Shown: positions 17,743 through 26,956, counted from the first letter of the stretch. The stretch: DNA of 64,000 nucleotides from Granulicella sp. dw_53 (GCF_018449545.1 NZ_JAAVUR010000004.1:310001-374000), one strand, 5' to 3'. The notes: a model not told the origin generated them from the letters alone. Numbers and translations: made by a program.

Positions 17743-19190
17743 AGCAGACCTCGAATGCCCTGGAGGATTTCCGCGCTTTCGAGGTCGAGGGCGGCGATCT
17801 CGTCCAGTATCTCCTGCGGGGAGCGATGGACGATCTCATCATTGCCGTTCGGGTTCTTGACGGAGAGGTCGAAGGTCTTTTTGTCGATGCCGCTTACATC
17901 AATCGACCATGACTGCGCCGAGTCAGCAAACGTCGCCTGTTGCGAGATGAAGTCGGCCAGATCGGCATCGTTTAGCGGATTCGTTTTGCCGAGATTGCGG
18001 CCAGGGTTCAGTTGATAGAACCAAACCTTGCGCGTTGCGGAGCCTTTGGTGAAGAACAGCACAACGGTTTTCACACCCGCGCCCTGGAACGTGCCGCCGG
18101 GACAGTCGAGGATCGTGTGCAGGTCGCACGATTCTAGGAGGAGCTTGCGGAGGGAGACGCTCGCATTATCCGTGTTCGAGAGAAATGTGTTCTTAATGAC
18201 AATGCCAGCGCGTCCACCGGCGCGGAGCTTACGGATGAAGTGCTGAAGGAAGAGAAACGCCGTTTCAGATGTCTTGATGGGGAAGTTCTGCTGAACTTCG
18301 GTGCGCTCGCGACCGCCGAAGGGCGGATTCGCGAGGATGACATCGTGCCGATCCTTCTCCTGGATGTCGTTATTGTTCAGCTCCAGCGTGTTCGTATGGA
18401 TGATGTTGGGAGCCTCGATGCCGTGGAGGATCATGTTCATCAACCCGATTACGTAGGCGAGCGGCTTTTTCTCCTGGCCATAAAAGGTGCTGGTTTGCAG
18501 CTTTTTGCGATTGGCGACGTTCTTAGCTTCCTTGTTGAGCCGCTCGAAGGACTCACAAAGGAACCCGGCAGAACCGAGAGCCCCGTCGTAGATAGTCTCC
18601 CCGATCCGGGGCTGGACGACAGTAAGCATGGCGCGGATGAGCGGACGGGGCGTGTAGTACTCGCCACCGTTGCGTCCGGCGTTGCCCATGGAGCGAATCT
18701 TGGCCTCATAAAGGTCTGAGAGCTCGTGCTTTTCGGTTTGGGAGTTGAAACGCAGGGTATCGACCAGTTCGATGACCTCGCGCAGGTTATAGCCGGACTG
18801 GAACTTGTTCTTGAGTTCGCCGAAGATCTCCCCGGTCTTGTACTCGATGGTGTCGGGACGGTCGGCCCTCTGCTTAAAGCCCCTGAGGTAGGGGAAGAGC
18901 TTCAGATCGACGAAATCACGCAAGTCATCGCCAATGAGGGCGCGGTTGTGGTCCAGGGACCCGCTAGAGGTAAGCGGAGTGGCCCAAGTGTGCCACCGGT
19001 AGGCTTTTTCAAGCAGAAAGGAGTGCGACTGGCCATGCAATTCAGCGATCTGAGCGCGATCCTGCTCCAGGGCGTCCAGGTATTTCAGGAAGAGCAGCCA
19101 TGAGGTCTGCTCGATGTAATCCAATTCGGACGAAACACCAGCGTCTTTGCGTAAGATGTCATCAATCTTCTTAAATGCCTGTTCAAACAT
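17739..19190 (-). CDS. hsdM: type I restriction enzyme methylase subunit HsdM
   Basis: A 483-residue N6-adenine methyltransferase subunit. The N-terminal helical domain begins MFEQAFKKIDDILRKDAG. The AdoMet motif YDGALGSAGFL is near residue 201, a variant of the usual DPACGTGGF. The catalytic NPPF is at 288-291. ATG 19190 was chosen because the family normally begins with this MFEQAF/FKKID sequence; 22 further upstream codons are open but unlike the family. First gene of the hsdM-DUF1016-hsdS-hsdR operon and overlaps the next gene by ATGA. Methylates host DNA so that HsdR ignores it. Confidence 0.93.
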   Translation of the reverse strand: MFEQAFKKIDDILRKDAGVSSELDYIEQTSWLLFLKYLDALEQDRAQIAELHGQSHSFLLEKAYRWHTWATPLTSSGSLDHNRALIGDDLRDFVDLKLFPYLRGFKQRADRPDTIEYKTGEIFGELKNKFQSGYNLREVIELVDTLRFNSQTEKHELSDLYEAKIRSMGNAGRNGGEYYTPRPLIRAMLTVVQPRIGETIYDGALGSAGFLCESFERLNKEAKNVANRKKLQTSTFYGQEKKPLAYVIGLMNMILHGIEAPNIIHTNTLELNNNDIQEKDRHDVILANPPFGGRERTEVQQNFPIKTSETAFLFLQHFIRKLRAGGRAGIVIKNTFLSNTDNASVSLRKLLLESCDLHTILDCPGGTFQGAGVKTVVLFFTKGSATRKVWFYQLNPGRNLGKTNPLNDADLADFISQQATFADSAQSWSIDVSGIDKKTFDLSVKNPNGNDEIVHRSPQEILDEIAALDLESAEILQGIRGLL

Positions 19191-19586
19191 ACTCGTAGCG
19201 GGGCCTTTACTTATGTATCTACCTATAGGATAAGCTGAGTTCCTTCGCAGCCACAAAATCGTAGTGGGATAACGGAGTTTTGCCTATTTATAGAAAATAG
19301 GTGCCCCGGAAAGCCGACTAAACCCAAAGAACGGTCACTCGTATTTGGAAGCCCGAGCGTTGTTGTTTACTGTATAACCGTCCGTCGCTGTGCTAGTGCT
19401 CGTGCCTCTTCTAACGCTAGCCCTCTTTCTTCCCGGGCGGAGTAGCAGTGTCAGTATTCGCACTGAGGTAGCGATTTAAGGTTAATTGGCATCGATGCCA
19501 ATACATTCTCAAAGGCTAAGTTTAGCGGCAGACAGATGGTATCCGATATCCAACTACTAATGTCGCCCATCGGAAGTCAACTTCAA
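19191..19586. promoter_or_regulatory. hsd operon upstream region with two palindromes
   Basis: No gene in this 396-bp gap. Two symmetrical elements lie on the promoter side of hsdM: CCTATAGG at 19222-19229, and a 7-bp inverted repeat CCTATTT/AAATAGG at 19283-19301 (5-bp loop). They share the half-site CCTAT, so they may be a pair of operators or a hairpin. The rest, up to the end of the next gene at 19587, shows nothing recognisable. Confidence 0.35.
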
Positions 19587-22500
19587 TCATTTGGCTGCGA
19601 GCCTCGCTATTATCTGAGGGCTCTTCATGGAAATGCCAATCTTACTCGCCACAGTTAGGGCGGCGGATCTGTCAACATGAAACATTCGGAAATGGTTAGC
19701 CACCAAGTGGCGGAGTAAGATTCGTGCGAACCATTTTTTCTGAAAATCCTCATTTAGGGTCAAGATTTGACTCTTCGGAAAACTTAGACCGTGATCAAGC
19801 CCTATTGACAAGTCGATTAGATTGACAGCGGGGGTATTACCCAGGCCCTCTTTTACTTCATCGTAGGTCGGTTTAAGTTGGGATGATCCTACTGCAGCAG
19901 TAATATTTTTAAATAAGGAAACTACGATAATATCGAGGTATAGGACCACCACCCTATCCACTCGTTTATCTATAGCATCATCTTCGAACTCTCGTTCAGG
20001 AACGCTTCTTAGGCTTCCTCGAATCGCTCGCCGGAGGAACCCACGGAACTCGTCTTCGTTAGCCTCAATGCGGGAGATTATGGAACCAAGCACGCGCAAT
20101 CCCAAACGATAGACCTCTGATGTAATTTCTACTTTGAGCTTACCTGGCATCGAACCAGGAAAATTACGTACAATTTGGCCCAAGATATCAATGCTTTTTA
20201 TTGATCTAATAAATTGCGTATTTGGCCCTCTCTCGGGCTGTTCTTGGGATTCGTCTTCATGTTCCTCTCGGTCTCGTGCCCGGCGCTCTTCGTCTCGATT
20301 TTGTTCGGGCGTTGCATCAACAATTACTGCCTCTTTTGTGAGCATCTGTTGAACTGCCGGTGCAAGAAACGCGACGTGTGCTTCGGCGTCAAACATCGGA
20401 AAACCGGCAAATAAAGCTCGTGCGTCTGAGAGAAGCTTGGCGATTAGATCGGCGTCTCGTGTTAGATAAATGAGAAAGATGACTATGTTTGCATTTTCCT
20501 CATTTTCAATATTGTCCGCAATTTTGAGCATCGACGTTCTACTAGCGGCGGCATACTCCGGAGTTTTCATTTGGTCGGCAAGAAATCTGGCCATGAAGAA
20601 GTAATAAATATATTTATATCTGAAGGAATATTCGCCGTCTTGGTAGACCAATATGCTCGCCCGAAGTAACCGGTTCTTAATGTCAGATGCCTCAAATAGG
20701 GCTTTGTACTCTTGACCATATTGCACGAGAACAGCAGTGAATTCCGTAGCGCTCAAACCTGTTCTCGAATTTCTGTGAAGCTGCCAAGCGAATCTCCCTA
20801 AGACCGTGTAATAGACATCAACTTCGGTTGCTTGTTGACTCACTTCAGCAAGTGCCATGGTGATTAGCGAGTCGTAAAGATAACCGTAAGATCCATTGGC
20901 GTGATTTGACGTTTTTGTACTCTGATCTATCTGCAATAGAGATAGCAGAAAAAAGGGGAACGAGGGAAGAAGGCTACGACCTAATACGGTATTCAAAATA
21001 AGTTCGGCACGATGTACTTCATCATGAAGAGTCTCACTTGAAAGAGTTTTTTCCCTCCCGATCATCAGCCACTTCCTAATTAGCGACGCACGAAGAAGGT
21101 GACCAAACGGGGCGATGCGATAAGCCGCAAATTGCCCCTTATCAGCAAAAGAACCAGTGTAGATTTCCGCTTTATCTAACTTTAGGGTCGCTTCGGTTAG
21201 AAGGAGAATTCTACCGAAGCTACGACTCAGGTGCTCCAAAAGCTCCTTACGACCAACCTCATTCAGTTCGCTACTTTGCCATTTGTCAACTATTACCGCC
21301 CGGAGCGAACGATCTAGTTGGGAAAATTTCGCCAGCGACTTATCATCATATTGGGAACGAAATTCACGTTCCACTAACTTCCATAATTTCGCGATATTGA
21401 GATGAGAAGAATTTACTTCATCGCCTCCGAGAAATATGGGAACGATGCCATCTTTACCCTCGTAAAGTTGGAGAAATGCTCTCTTGGCTAGGGTCGTCTT
21501 CCCAGACCTTCCCTCACCGATGAGAATTGTAAGTTCCAATTCGGTAAGCAGCTCTTCAGGGGCTCTATCAATGTCATCATACGTTCCTAAGTTCTTATTG
21601 TGACTTCCAAAAACGTCTTGTAGTCGTGGAGGGACGTAGATATCTTCCAATCTTAGTTTTTTCTTGCGCGGATGCGTAAAACCAGTGCCCGGATCGTTAA
21701 GACTCTCTCGTGTTTGGTCCGCGAGTACGAATTGACGATGCAGTGCCCGTTGGCTATTTGCCTTTAGCCATACCTTGCGCTCACGTACAGAGTAATGATC
21801 AGTTAGCCAAATCAATTGAATAATTTCTTCTTCGCTCTTTTCAGTATCCGAAACGATGAGATTGAAACCACTCTCAGAGCCAAACTCGCCTTGAAGGGCG
21901 GCAGCTCTTACCTGTAGATATTTTTCTTCTTTCAGAGTTTCTTTGGCTTCGGCGTCCTCTTCGTGCTGATGCCCCAGTAGAACGAGATCAGATGTAGCAG
22001 CTAGAAAATGACGAGTTTCAACCGAATTGTTTGATTCCAGCCAGTTAGTTGGATGGTGCAGTACCGTGATGGAATAAACTTCATCTTCTGATGTGTTGCT
22101 CTCTCGGGTGAGGTGTATTGGTATGAAAAGTTTGCCCTGATCGCTTTCTGCTTTATTCATATGTCGTTGACATGCAATAGCGGTATTAAGGAGGGTCACT
22201 CTGACTGCTGTTTCGCCAAAAAAGAATTTGAACACCTGAACAGCACGATCGCTAAGTTTTCGCTGGGGCTGGTCGTCTGATAATGAGCTATTAAAAATTT
22301 CAAATTCACTTTGAACCGAGAGAAGATGCTCCAATGGTTTCTCTGTTCCGCTTAGTGATTTTATGTTTTGGCGAATAACGGGGAGGAGGATTTCCCTAGT
22401 AACGTTATCGGGATTTGTAAAATCGCAATCATGATTGCCTGGCACTGCAACCATTTTGAGTATGCAATTTGCTTTGCGTCGGTGTATTTCAGCCTTAAGT

Positions 22501-22700
22501 CCCGATGCGAATGCTGCAGCGAGATCGAATTCGGCCTTCTTACCTGAAAATGCAATGTCACCGCTGAACACTACTAACATGTGATCCCAATCTAGATCTG
22601 CCGCCGTGATTGCTTCCACGACTTTGGTTAGTCGATTCATGACGAATTTTTTTGTCGGCTGGAAATGTATGTCGCTGAGTTGCAATACCGCAAGACGCAT
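19587..22700 (-). CDS. metallophosphatase-P-loop NTPase fusion, candidate defence protein
   Basis: A 1037-residue protein. Residues 1-~300 are a calcineurin-like metallophosphatase with all metal motifs: D10-x-H12 (LSDIHF), G47-D48, G88-N89-H90-D91, H215-H216 and GHQH at 243-246. A P-loop NTPase follows: Walker A GEGRSGKTT (395-403), a Walker B-like RAVIVDKW around 467-474, and a sensor-like ILLLTEA. The C-terminal half is helical with no family I recognise, plus a charged low-complexity linker (RRARDREEHEDESQEQPERG). This layout (effector, NTPase, long sensor) resembles STAND/NACHT-type antiphage proteins. TAAGGAG lies ahead of the ATG. Lower GC than the flanks. Defence function is inferred from architecture and location beside a type I system. 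Confidence 0.75.
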   Translation of the reverse strand: MRLAVLQLSDIHFQPTKKFVMNRLTKVVEAITAADLDWDHMLVVFSGDIAFSGKKAEFDLAAAFASGLKAEIHRRKANCILKMVAVPGNHDCDFTNPDNVTREILLPVIRQNIKSLSGTEKPLEHLLSVQSEFEIFNSSLSDDQPQRKLSDRAVQVFKFFFGETAVRVTLLNTAIACQRHMNKAESDQGKLFIPIHLTRESNTSEDEVYSITVLHHPTNWLESNNSVETRHFLAATSDLVLLGHQHEEDAEAKETLKEEKYLQVRAAALQGEFGSESGFNLIVSDTEKSEEEIIQLIWLTDHYSVRERKVWLKANSQRALHRQFVLADQTRESLNDPGTGFTHPRKKKLRLEDIYVPPRLQDVFGSHNKNLGTYDDIDRAPEELLTELELTILIGEGRSGKTTLAKRAFLQLYEGKDGIVPIFLGGDEVNSSHLNIAKLWKLVEREFRSQYDDKSLAKFSQLDRSLRAVIVDKWQSSELNEVGRKELLEHLSRSFGRILLLTEATLKLDKAEIYTGSFADKGQFAAYRIAPFGHLLRASLIRKWLMIGREKTLSSETLHDEVHRAELILNTVLGRSLLPSFPFFLLSLLQIDQSTKTSNHANGSYGYLYDSLITMALAEVSQQATEVDVYYTVLGRFAWQLHRNSRTGLSATEFTAVLVQYGQEYKALFEASDIKNRLLRASILVYQDGEYSFRYKYIYYFFMARFLADQMKTPEYAAASRTSMLKIADNIENEENANIVIFLIYLTRDADLIAKLLSDARALFAGFPMFDAEAHVAFLAPAVQQMLTKEAVIVDATPEQNRDEERRARDREEHEDESQEQPERGPNTQFIRSIKSIDILGQIVRNFPGSMPGKLKVEITSEVYRLGLRVLGSIISRIEANEDEFRGFLRRAIRGSLRSVPEREFEDDAIDKRVDRVVVLYLDIIVVSLFKNITAAVGSSQLKPTYDEVKEGLGNTPAVNLIDLSIGLDHGLSFPKSQILTLNEDFQKKWFARILLRHLVANHFRMFHVDRSAALTVASKIGISMKSPQIIARLAAK

Positions 22701-23439
22701 TAACTTGCTCCTTAGCTACAAATGAGATAACGCTATTTCAGTAATTAATGGAAGTTGACGAACAGCCTTCCCTGTTACGCACACCTGATGCGAGGTCTGG
22801 ACACACAAAACCAGAAGTGAGAAGCAATGACGCAGTCAAATTGAGTGGGAAGTTTGACGATTCAGACTAAATTCAAATGCACGATTGCGCAAGAACGTTT
22901 TGGGCGGTCGTCATTTCGGACCACACTCCCGAATCATAGCTGGACAGAGGACAGATACTTTGGCCAAGCGTGAGCTTCAAACTATTGCTGGTCTTTTTAC
23001 GGATGCGTATCCGGTTCGCCCGCCTCTTTTTCAAGTCGATGAGCGATTTCGCTGTCTACCAAGTCGGCAAGGCATTGAGCACCAAGGAAGCAAGCGAACT
23101 ATTCAGATCAGAGTAAGCGGGCACCCTTCCTTAAGGCCACCGTCGCTATCGCTTGCTCAATGAGTCAATGAGATGGCTTAGACAAAATGTCGATACACCC
23201 TAATGCAAAGAGGGTATCTCATTCAATAGGTTCGGAGTGCTATAGAAGTAAGCATGAAGCGGAATTAACAACGTTGAATACTGATACGAAAACGACATGG
23301 ATGCGCCTGGTTCAGTCAGCACAATCAGGGCCGCACGCCACGTAGTCTGGCAAAGACAAGTGGGTGCGCGTAGTACTTGCGAATGAATGCATTGCAAGAG
23401 ATAGGCGCAAAATTGGCGCAAAACAAATGCTCCGAAGAG
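22701..23439. other. 739-bp gap in the island, no supported gene
   Basis: Lies between the replication module and the metallophosphatase-NTPase gene, and must hold the promoter of the latter. Short frames exist (for example on the plus strand around 22.9-23.2 kb) but none has a ribosome binding site plus a recognisable protein. It may contain decayed remnants of a former cargo gene. No strong repeat was found. Confidence 0.5.
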
Positions 23440-23943
23440 TCATGCGGACGGTAAGGCGCTCTGTTTGGTCGTGAGCATCTGAAGATTCATCTTACGATTG
23501 TCGAGTTGGTTCCCGTTGATACAACGGACCTGCGTATAGCGATGCCCAACGCGCATCACAAGACGCGACATTTGACGTGGTTTGCCATCAATCAATGCGA
23601 CAGCACGAACGTTTAAATATCCACGCCGGGTCCAGGCATGCCAGTCGTAACATGACAACCACTCGTAATCTTCTTCATCCACCATTGCTAAGAAGGCCCT
23701 TCTCACTGAAATCAGAGAAATTAACCTCGCCCCTTCCGGGCAACTTGCTTTACGCAAGGCTTCGGCATACTCCTCTTTTCTCAATTTGCAGTGAGCTGTC
23801 CAGATATCTTCGGCTCTAAGCGCGGGTATAAGAGGCAGGGCAATCGGTTCCACCTGTTGACTCCCCCAAACCCTAAATCGGCCATTCTTTAGGCGAATTA
23901 CGCGTCCGACACATTCGGTATTCCGCGTTGCATGCGTCAGCAT
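23440..23943 (-). CDS. HNH/AP2-type endonuclease-like protein, catalytic His apparently lost
   Basis: A 167-residue protein whose C-terminal half follows the HNH homing-endonuclease pattern: AMVDEEDYEWLSCYDWHAWTRRG, then MSRLVMRV, then VRCINGNQLDNRKMNLQ. In active members the last block reads VDHINGN...DNRxxNL; here the Asp-His pair is Arg-Cys (Cys141), so nuclease activity is doubtful. The N-terminal half (residues 1-80) is not recognised. It overlaps the preceding gene by 7 bp and is last in the replication-gene chain. It could be a DNA-binding accessory protein of the island or a decaying selfish gene. Confidence 0.65.
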   Translation of the reverse strand: MLTHATRNTECVGRVIRLKNGRFRVWGSQQVEPIALPLIPALRAEDIWTAHCKLRKEEYAEALRKASCPEGARLISLISVRRAFLAMVDEEDYEWLSCYDWHAWTRRGYLNVRAVALIDGKPRQMSRLVMRVGHRYTQVRCINGNQLDNRKMNLQMLTTKQSALPSA

Positions 23944-24374
23944 AGAAGGTTCTTGATGTGTTGGTACTTTCCGACGCCTTCAAAATCCTCGCGCAATATT
24001 AAGCCAGAAACCAAATTGTTGATAACGATAAACCCCGAGTCTTGAAGTAAGCGATGGAACGTCTCGCGAGGGCATGGGACGTCTTCGTGCGAAAGCTCCC
24101 AGTCGCAGTATGCTCGGTGGAGGCTGATAACACCACTAAAGCATCGCGGGTGACGCACGCAGGCTGACTCCAACCATTGGACAACGGACTCTCGAAATGC
24201 GGTCGGATCGTGCGGGAAGTCGTGGTCTGATATGGAAATCACTCCCGAACGCCGGAAGCTATCACTGCCAAAACTGCCAGAAAGATGTTTTGGCAGTTTT
24301 GGCAGTGGTGGATCGATATTGTTCTCAATTTTTGAGGGGGCCTTCCAGTCCCGCCAGCGTCTACTTGCCAGCAT
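23937..24374 (-). CDS. small island protein resembling the C-terminus of D5-type primase/helicases
   Basis: A 145-residue protein. Its C-terminal part (VVQWLESACVRHPRCFSGVISLHRAYCDWELSHEDVPCPRETFHRLLQDSGF) resembles the winged-helix tail of phage and satellite D5-type primases. The N-terminal ~50 residues are variable and charged. ATG 24374 is chosen because it overlaps the stop of the DUF3987 gene by 14 bp; the frame is open further upstream but only as a shadow of that gene. The likely role is DNA binding in island replication, a split-off domain acting with the two preceding proteins. Assignment is by local pattern only. Confidence 0.6.
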   Translation of the reverse strand: MLASRRWRDWKAPSKIENNIDPPLPKLPKHLSGSFGSDSFRRSGVISISDHDFPHDPTAFRESVVQWLESACVRHPRCFSGVISLHRAYCDWELSHEDVPCPRETFHRLLQDSGFIVINNLVSGLILREDFEGVGKYQHIKNLLC

Positions 24375-25932
24375 GTGCCACCTCGATTCTCGGGTTCCGC
24401 AAATATACCTCCGAAGGTCGCCCCACTGAGCATGTCTCACCACGATCAAGGGCTCGCACCCAGCCACATTCTTCCAGCACTTGTAACGCTTTCCGAATCG
24501 TAATTGCTGAATCAAGTCCGGTCCATTTGTTCCGGTAGACCTCGCGGAGTGTAAACGAATCTTCCCCTCTCTTCCACCCCTTCGCCAGTTTACGGCTGAG
24601 AGCAATTGCTGCGTGGTGCTCTGGTTTGGCCTGCGACGCGTATACACGGTGGGCGTGGGTCTCTAGATAGTCGCACCAATCACAGGCGCGTTGAGCGTGT
24701 TCAAGAAGAACATTTTTTGTCGCCCCATCAGCTATAGCCAGCAACAAGGCAAGCGAGGGCATCAGACTCCGGTACTTGGCAAGATGGGCTTGCATCGCAG
24801 GAGATAGCTCGTCCCCACGGATGCGTTGCTCCAGTTCAGTAAACCATTGCTCAAATAGGAGTTGTGCTTCTCCATCGAATTGCAACCGGAGCGGATTTCG
24901 CTCATCCAACGCCGCCACACGTCGATAGACTGATTCAGCGCTCTCCATTGCGGCAGAGTCCGGGATGCGATCGATATACTTCCATTCTGGCTGCAGGTCC
25001 GGCCAGACTAACAGTTGAAAGCGTTGCATCAGTCCGTCGTTCGACGGACCATCCTGCAAGGCATCGGCAAGATAGGCGCGCAACCTTGCGGGCTGGATTC
25101 CGCCGAATAGGGAAATACAGGTGTGGGCTACATGTATGCTGCCGCGCCCGATTCGATCAATCGTGAAGGCTGAATCTCCGTTCCAGCACTCCAGATAAAA
25201 TGAACGCTCCCCCTCGCGTCCTTGTCGTTCGAGCCCTGCCAACCATCCAGTCAGCTCATCGCGAAGCACGAAGATTCCAGCAGGATTCTCCGATTGCAGG
25301 TCTTGCAAGCTCTCAAAAGTCGCATCGCTGGTGATGAGACGCCGGAGAGCGGGTGGTTCTAGCATCAGTTCTGGCTTGCTAGGCCGTGGCGTAGCTTTCT
25401 TGATTGCGGTCTGGTTCAATGCCCGCCATGCCTTGACTTCTTCTTCATGTAATTCGTTTGCAACACGATAGCTGCTTTCAGCCATCCGGTGCTCCTCTCG
25501 CCATTCAGCCTCTATCATGCGGGCGGGTCGCGTGATACTAGAGATCACCGGAGACTTCATCATTCCCGGTGGAGCGATGATGCCACCCCACAGATTCGGT
25601 ACTACAGTCCAGGTGTTATCGTCACGTTTAGGTTGTATAATGGCCCGCCGATTCGTTAAGCCTGCCAGAGTTTCAATTGCCACTACGGCGGGGAAATCCA
25701 TAGGTACCTGCATTCGTTCGGCCACATCCTTCACCACCGGACGCAGGGACGTTGGCATCAGATCCAGATCGAATCGTGCAACATCCGGCAACGATTCGGC
25801 CAAACGTTCAGGTTCGGGCCAATCGCTGAATCCCTTGAATATGTGCTGTCCGGCGATGATGCGCTCCGCATCAGCACTGAGCTTCTCTAGAGAGTCCAGC
25901 GTGTACCCATCTGGCAGAAAGGCTTCGCTCAT
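24361..25932 (-). CDS. DUF3987 domain protein (YfjI-like), replication-associated
   Basis: A 523-residue DUF3987 protein of the kind found in satellites and integrative islands. DFPAVVAIETLAGLTNRRAIIQPKRDDNTWTVVPNLWGGIIAPPGMMKSP holds a degenerate Walker A (APPGMMKS). SDATFESLQDLQSENPAGIFVLRDELTGWLAGL is the Walker B-like block, and HTCISLFGGIQPARLRAYL follows. The family is thought to act as a helicase-like partner of primases, though this is not firmly shown. It overlaps the primase zinc-domain gene by ATGA, implying joint translation. Confidence 0.85.
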   Translation of the reverse strand: MSEAFLPDGYTLDSLEKLSADAERIIAGQHIFKGFSDWPEPERLAESLPDVARFDLDLMPTSLRPVVKDVAERMQVPMDFPAVVAIETLAGLTNRRAIIQPKRDDNTWTVVPNLWGGIIAPPGMMKSPVISSITRPARMIEAEWREEHRMAESSYRVANELHEEEVKAWRALNQTAIKKATPRPSKPELMLEPPALRRLITSDATFESLQDLQSENPAGIFVLRDELTGWLAGLERQGREGERSFYLECWNGDSAFTIDRIGRGSIHVAHTCISLFGGIQPARLRAYLADALQDGPSNDGLMQRFQLLVWPDLQPEWKYIDRIPDSAAMESAESVYRRVAALDERNPLRLQFDGEAQLLFEQWFTELEQRIRGDELSPAMQAHLAKYRSLMPSLALLLAIADGATKNVLLEHAQRACDWCDYLETHAHRVYASQAKPEHHAAIALSRKLAKGWKRGEDSFTLREVYRNKWTGLDSAITIRKALQVLEECGWVRALDRGETCSVGRPSEVYLRNPRIEVAHAGK

Positions 25933-26402
25933 CGCAGACCTTCTGAAAGAATGGGTTCAATGGAGCGGAGCTGCTCGACACTTCGGTGAAAGAGTTGGGC
26001 CAATAATTCCATTCCGTGAGCGTCATCCGCCTCGTGAGCAAGCCTTTCTCCGAGGGCATCGCTTGCCTTCCACAGGCGGCGATAGAGATCCGCGAGCTGG
26101 ATCCGTTCGAGGCGAAACGCCGTTGCTTCAATCGCCCGTTGTCCACGTTCCCGAGCGAAGTTGCAAGCTTGCTCTGGCGATGGAGGCGGTCCATCGAACA
26201 AATCCTTCATGCCGAGTCCAGTAGCCTCCAGAACAGCACCTAGAGCGCATCCCGCGAAACAATACACCAGAATGCGCCCTCCCTCTCCTACACCGATGGA
26301 GAGGGACGCAGAATGATCTTCGTGTGCGGGGCATCTTGCCATCCACTTGCCTGCGCCCGTGCGGCGAGCGCGCAGCATATCGGCAAGTGCAGCGGCGGTC
26401 AT
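25929..26402 (-). CDS. primase zinc-binding (CHC2-like) domain protein
   Basis: A 157-residue protein. The zinc ribbon is C24-x2-H27 (MARCPAHEDHSASLSIG) with C48-x3-C52 (VYCFAGC), as in DNA primases of phages and satellites. The rest is helical and there is no polymerase (TOPRIM or AEP) domain, so the catalytic part must come from a partner or is absent. It sits between alpA and the DUF3987 gene, overlapping each by 4 bp. Probably recognises single-stranded template in island replication. Confidence 0.83.
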   Translation of the reverse strand: MTAAALADMLRARRTGAGKWMARCPAHEDHSASLSIGVGEGGRILVYCFAGCALGAVLEATGLGMKDLFDGPPPSPEQACNFARERGQRAIEATAFRLERIQLADLYRRLWKASDALGERLAHEADDAHGMELLAQLFHRSVEQLRSIEPILSEGLR

Positions 26403-26632
26403 CGTGTCACCCCATCTGCACTAGAGCTAATACGAGATGCTTTCACACGATCACTAATCCATTCCTGTACCTCGGCATCGATCCACGCGACAGCACGCGC
26501 ACCGAGATTCACAGGGGCAGGAAATTCACCGAGCGAAATCTTCGCGTAGATAGACGAACGGGAGAGACCAGTTCGTTGTTTGACTTGAGGCAGTCTGAGG
26601 AAAGAGGTGAGATTTTCGGGTATTGCAGACAT
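26399..26632 (-). CDS. AlpA family transcriptional regulator / excisionase
   Basis: A 77-residue MerR-like helix-turn-helix protein: FLRLPQVKQRTGLSRSSIYAKISLGEFPAPVNLGARAVAWIDAEVQEWISDRV matches AlpA closely. In P4-like elements AlpA controls the integrase gene and excision. It is the first gene of the five-gene overlapping chain, with a strong GGAGGG before the ATG. The IR at 26648-26665 just upstream may be its operator. Confidence 0.9.
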   Translation of the reverse strand: MSAIPENLTSFLRLPQVKQRTGLSRSSIYAKISLGEFPAPVNLGARAVAWIDAEVQEWISDRVKASRISSSADGVTR

Positions 26633-26956
26633 GGACCCTCCAACACAGTTCAGTAAATTCTGAACATCTGTTGTCGGGCCCGACCAGTCCTATGGTGGGG
26701 GGGGGCGGGAATCCTACACGTTGAGTTTGCGGTCACTTTCGGAGCCCCGACCAGTCCCAGGTTGATGTGGGAGAGCCTAGCATTCGACGTGCCGGTACAT
26801 CTCAGTGGAGTTTGATGGTTGTCCTTGTATTTGTCAAGATCTTTCCATCGCGGGAAGAATACAAGGCATGTAGGCGGAGATCGTGACACAAGAAGACAGA
26901 TACAGTGATCAGAAGATTGCTCGATTTGGTCTGAACCGACAGACTAAGTAAAACCA
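26633..26956. promoter_or_regulatory. alpA upstream region with inverted and direct repeats
   Basis: This 324-bp gap between alpA and the integrase stop has three features: a 6-bp inverted repeat GTTCAG/CTGAAC (26648-26665) 16 bp from the alpA start; the 12-bp direct repeat CCCGACCAGTCC at 26679-26690 and 26746-26757 (67 bp apart); and a run of nine G at 26697-26705. It must contain the promoter of the replication chain. The direct repeats could be AlpA/Int sites or iterons of an origin. Confidence 0.45.

Noticed and set aside
22885-23163. 92-codon plus-strand frame in the island gap
   Set aside because: Opposite to every other island gene, with no ribosome binding site and no recognisable sequence.
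26697-26705. Run of nine G as a phase-variation tract
   Set aside because: It lies in non-coding DNA away from any start or promoter element I can place; it could also be a sequencing artefact.
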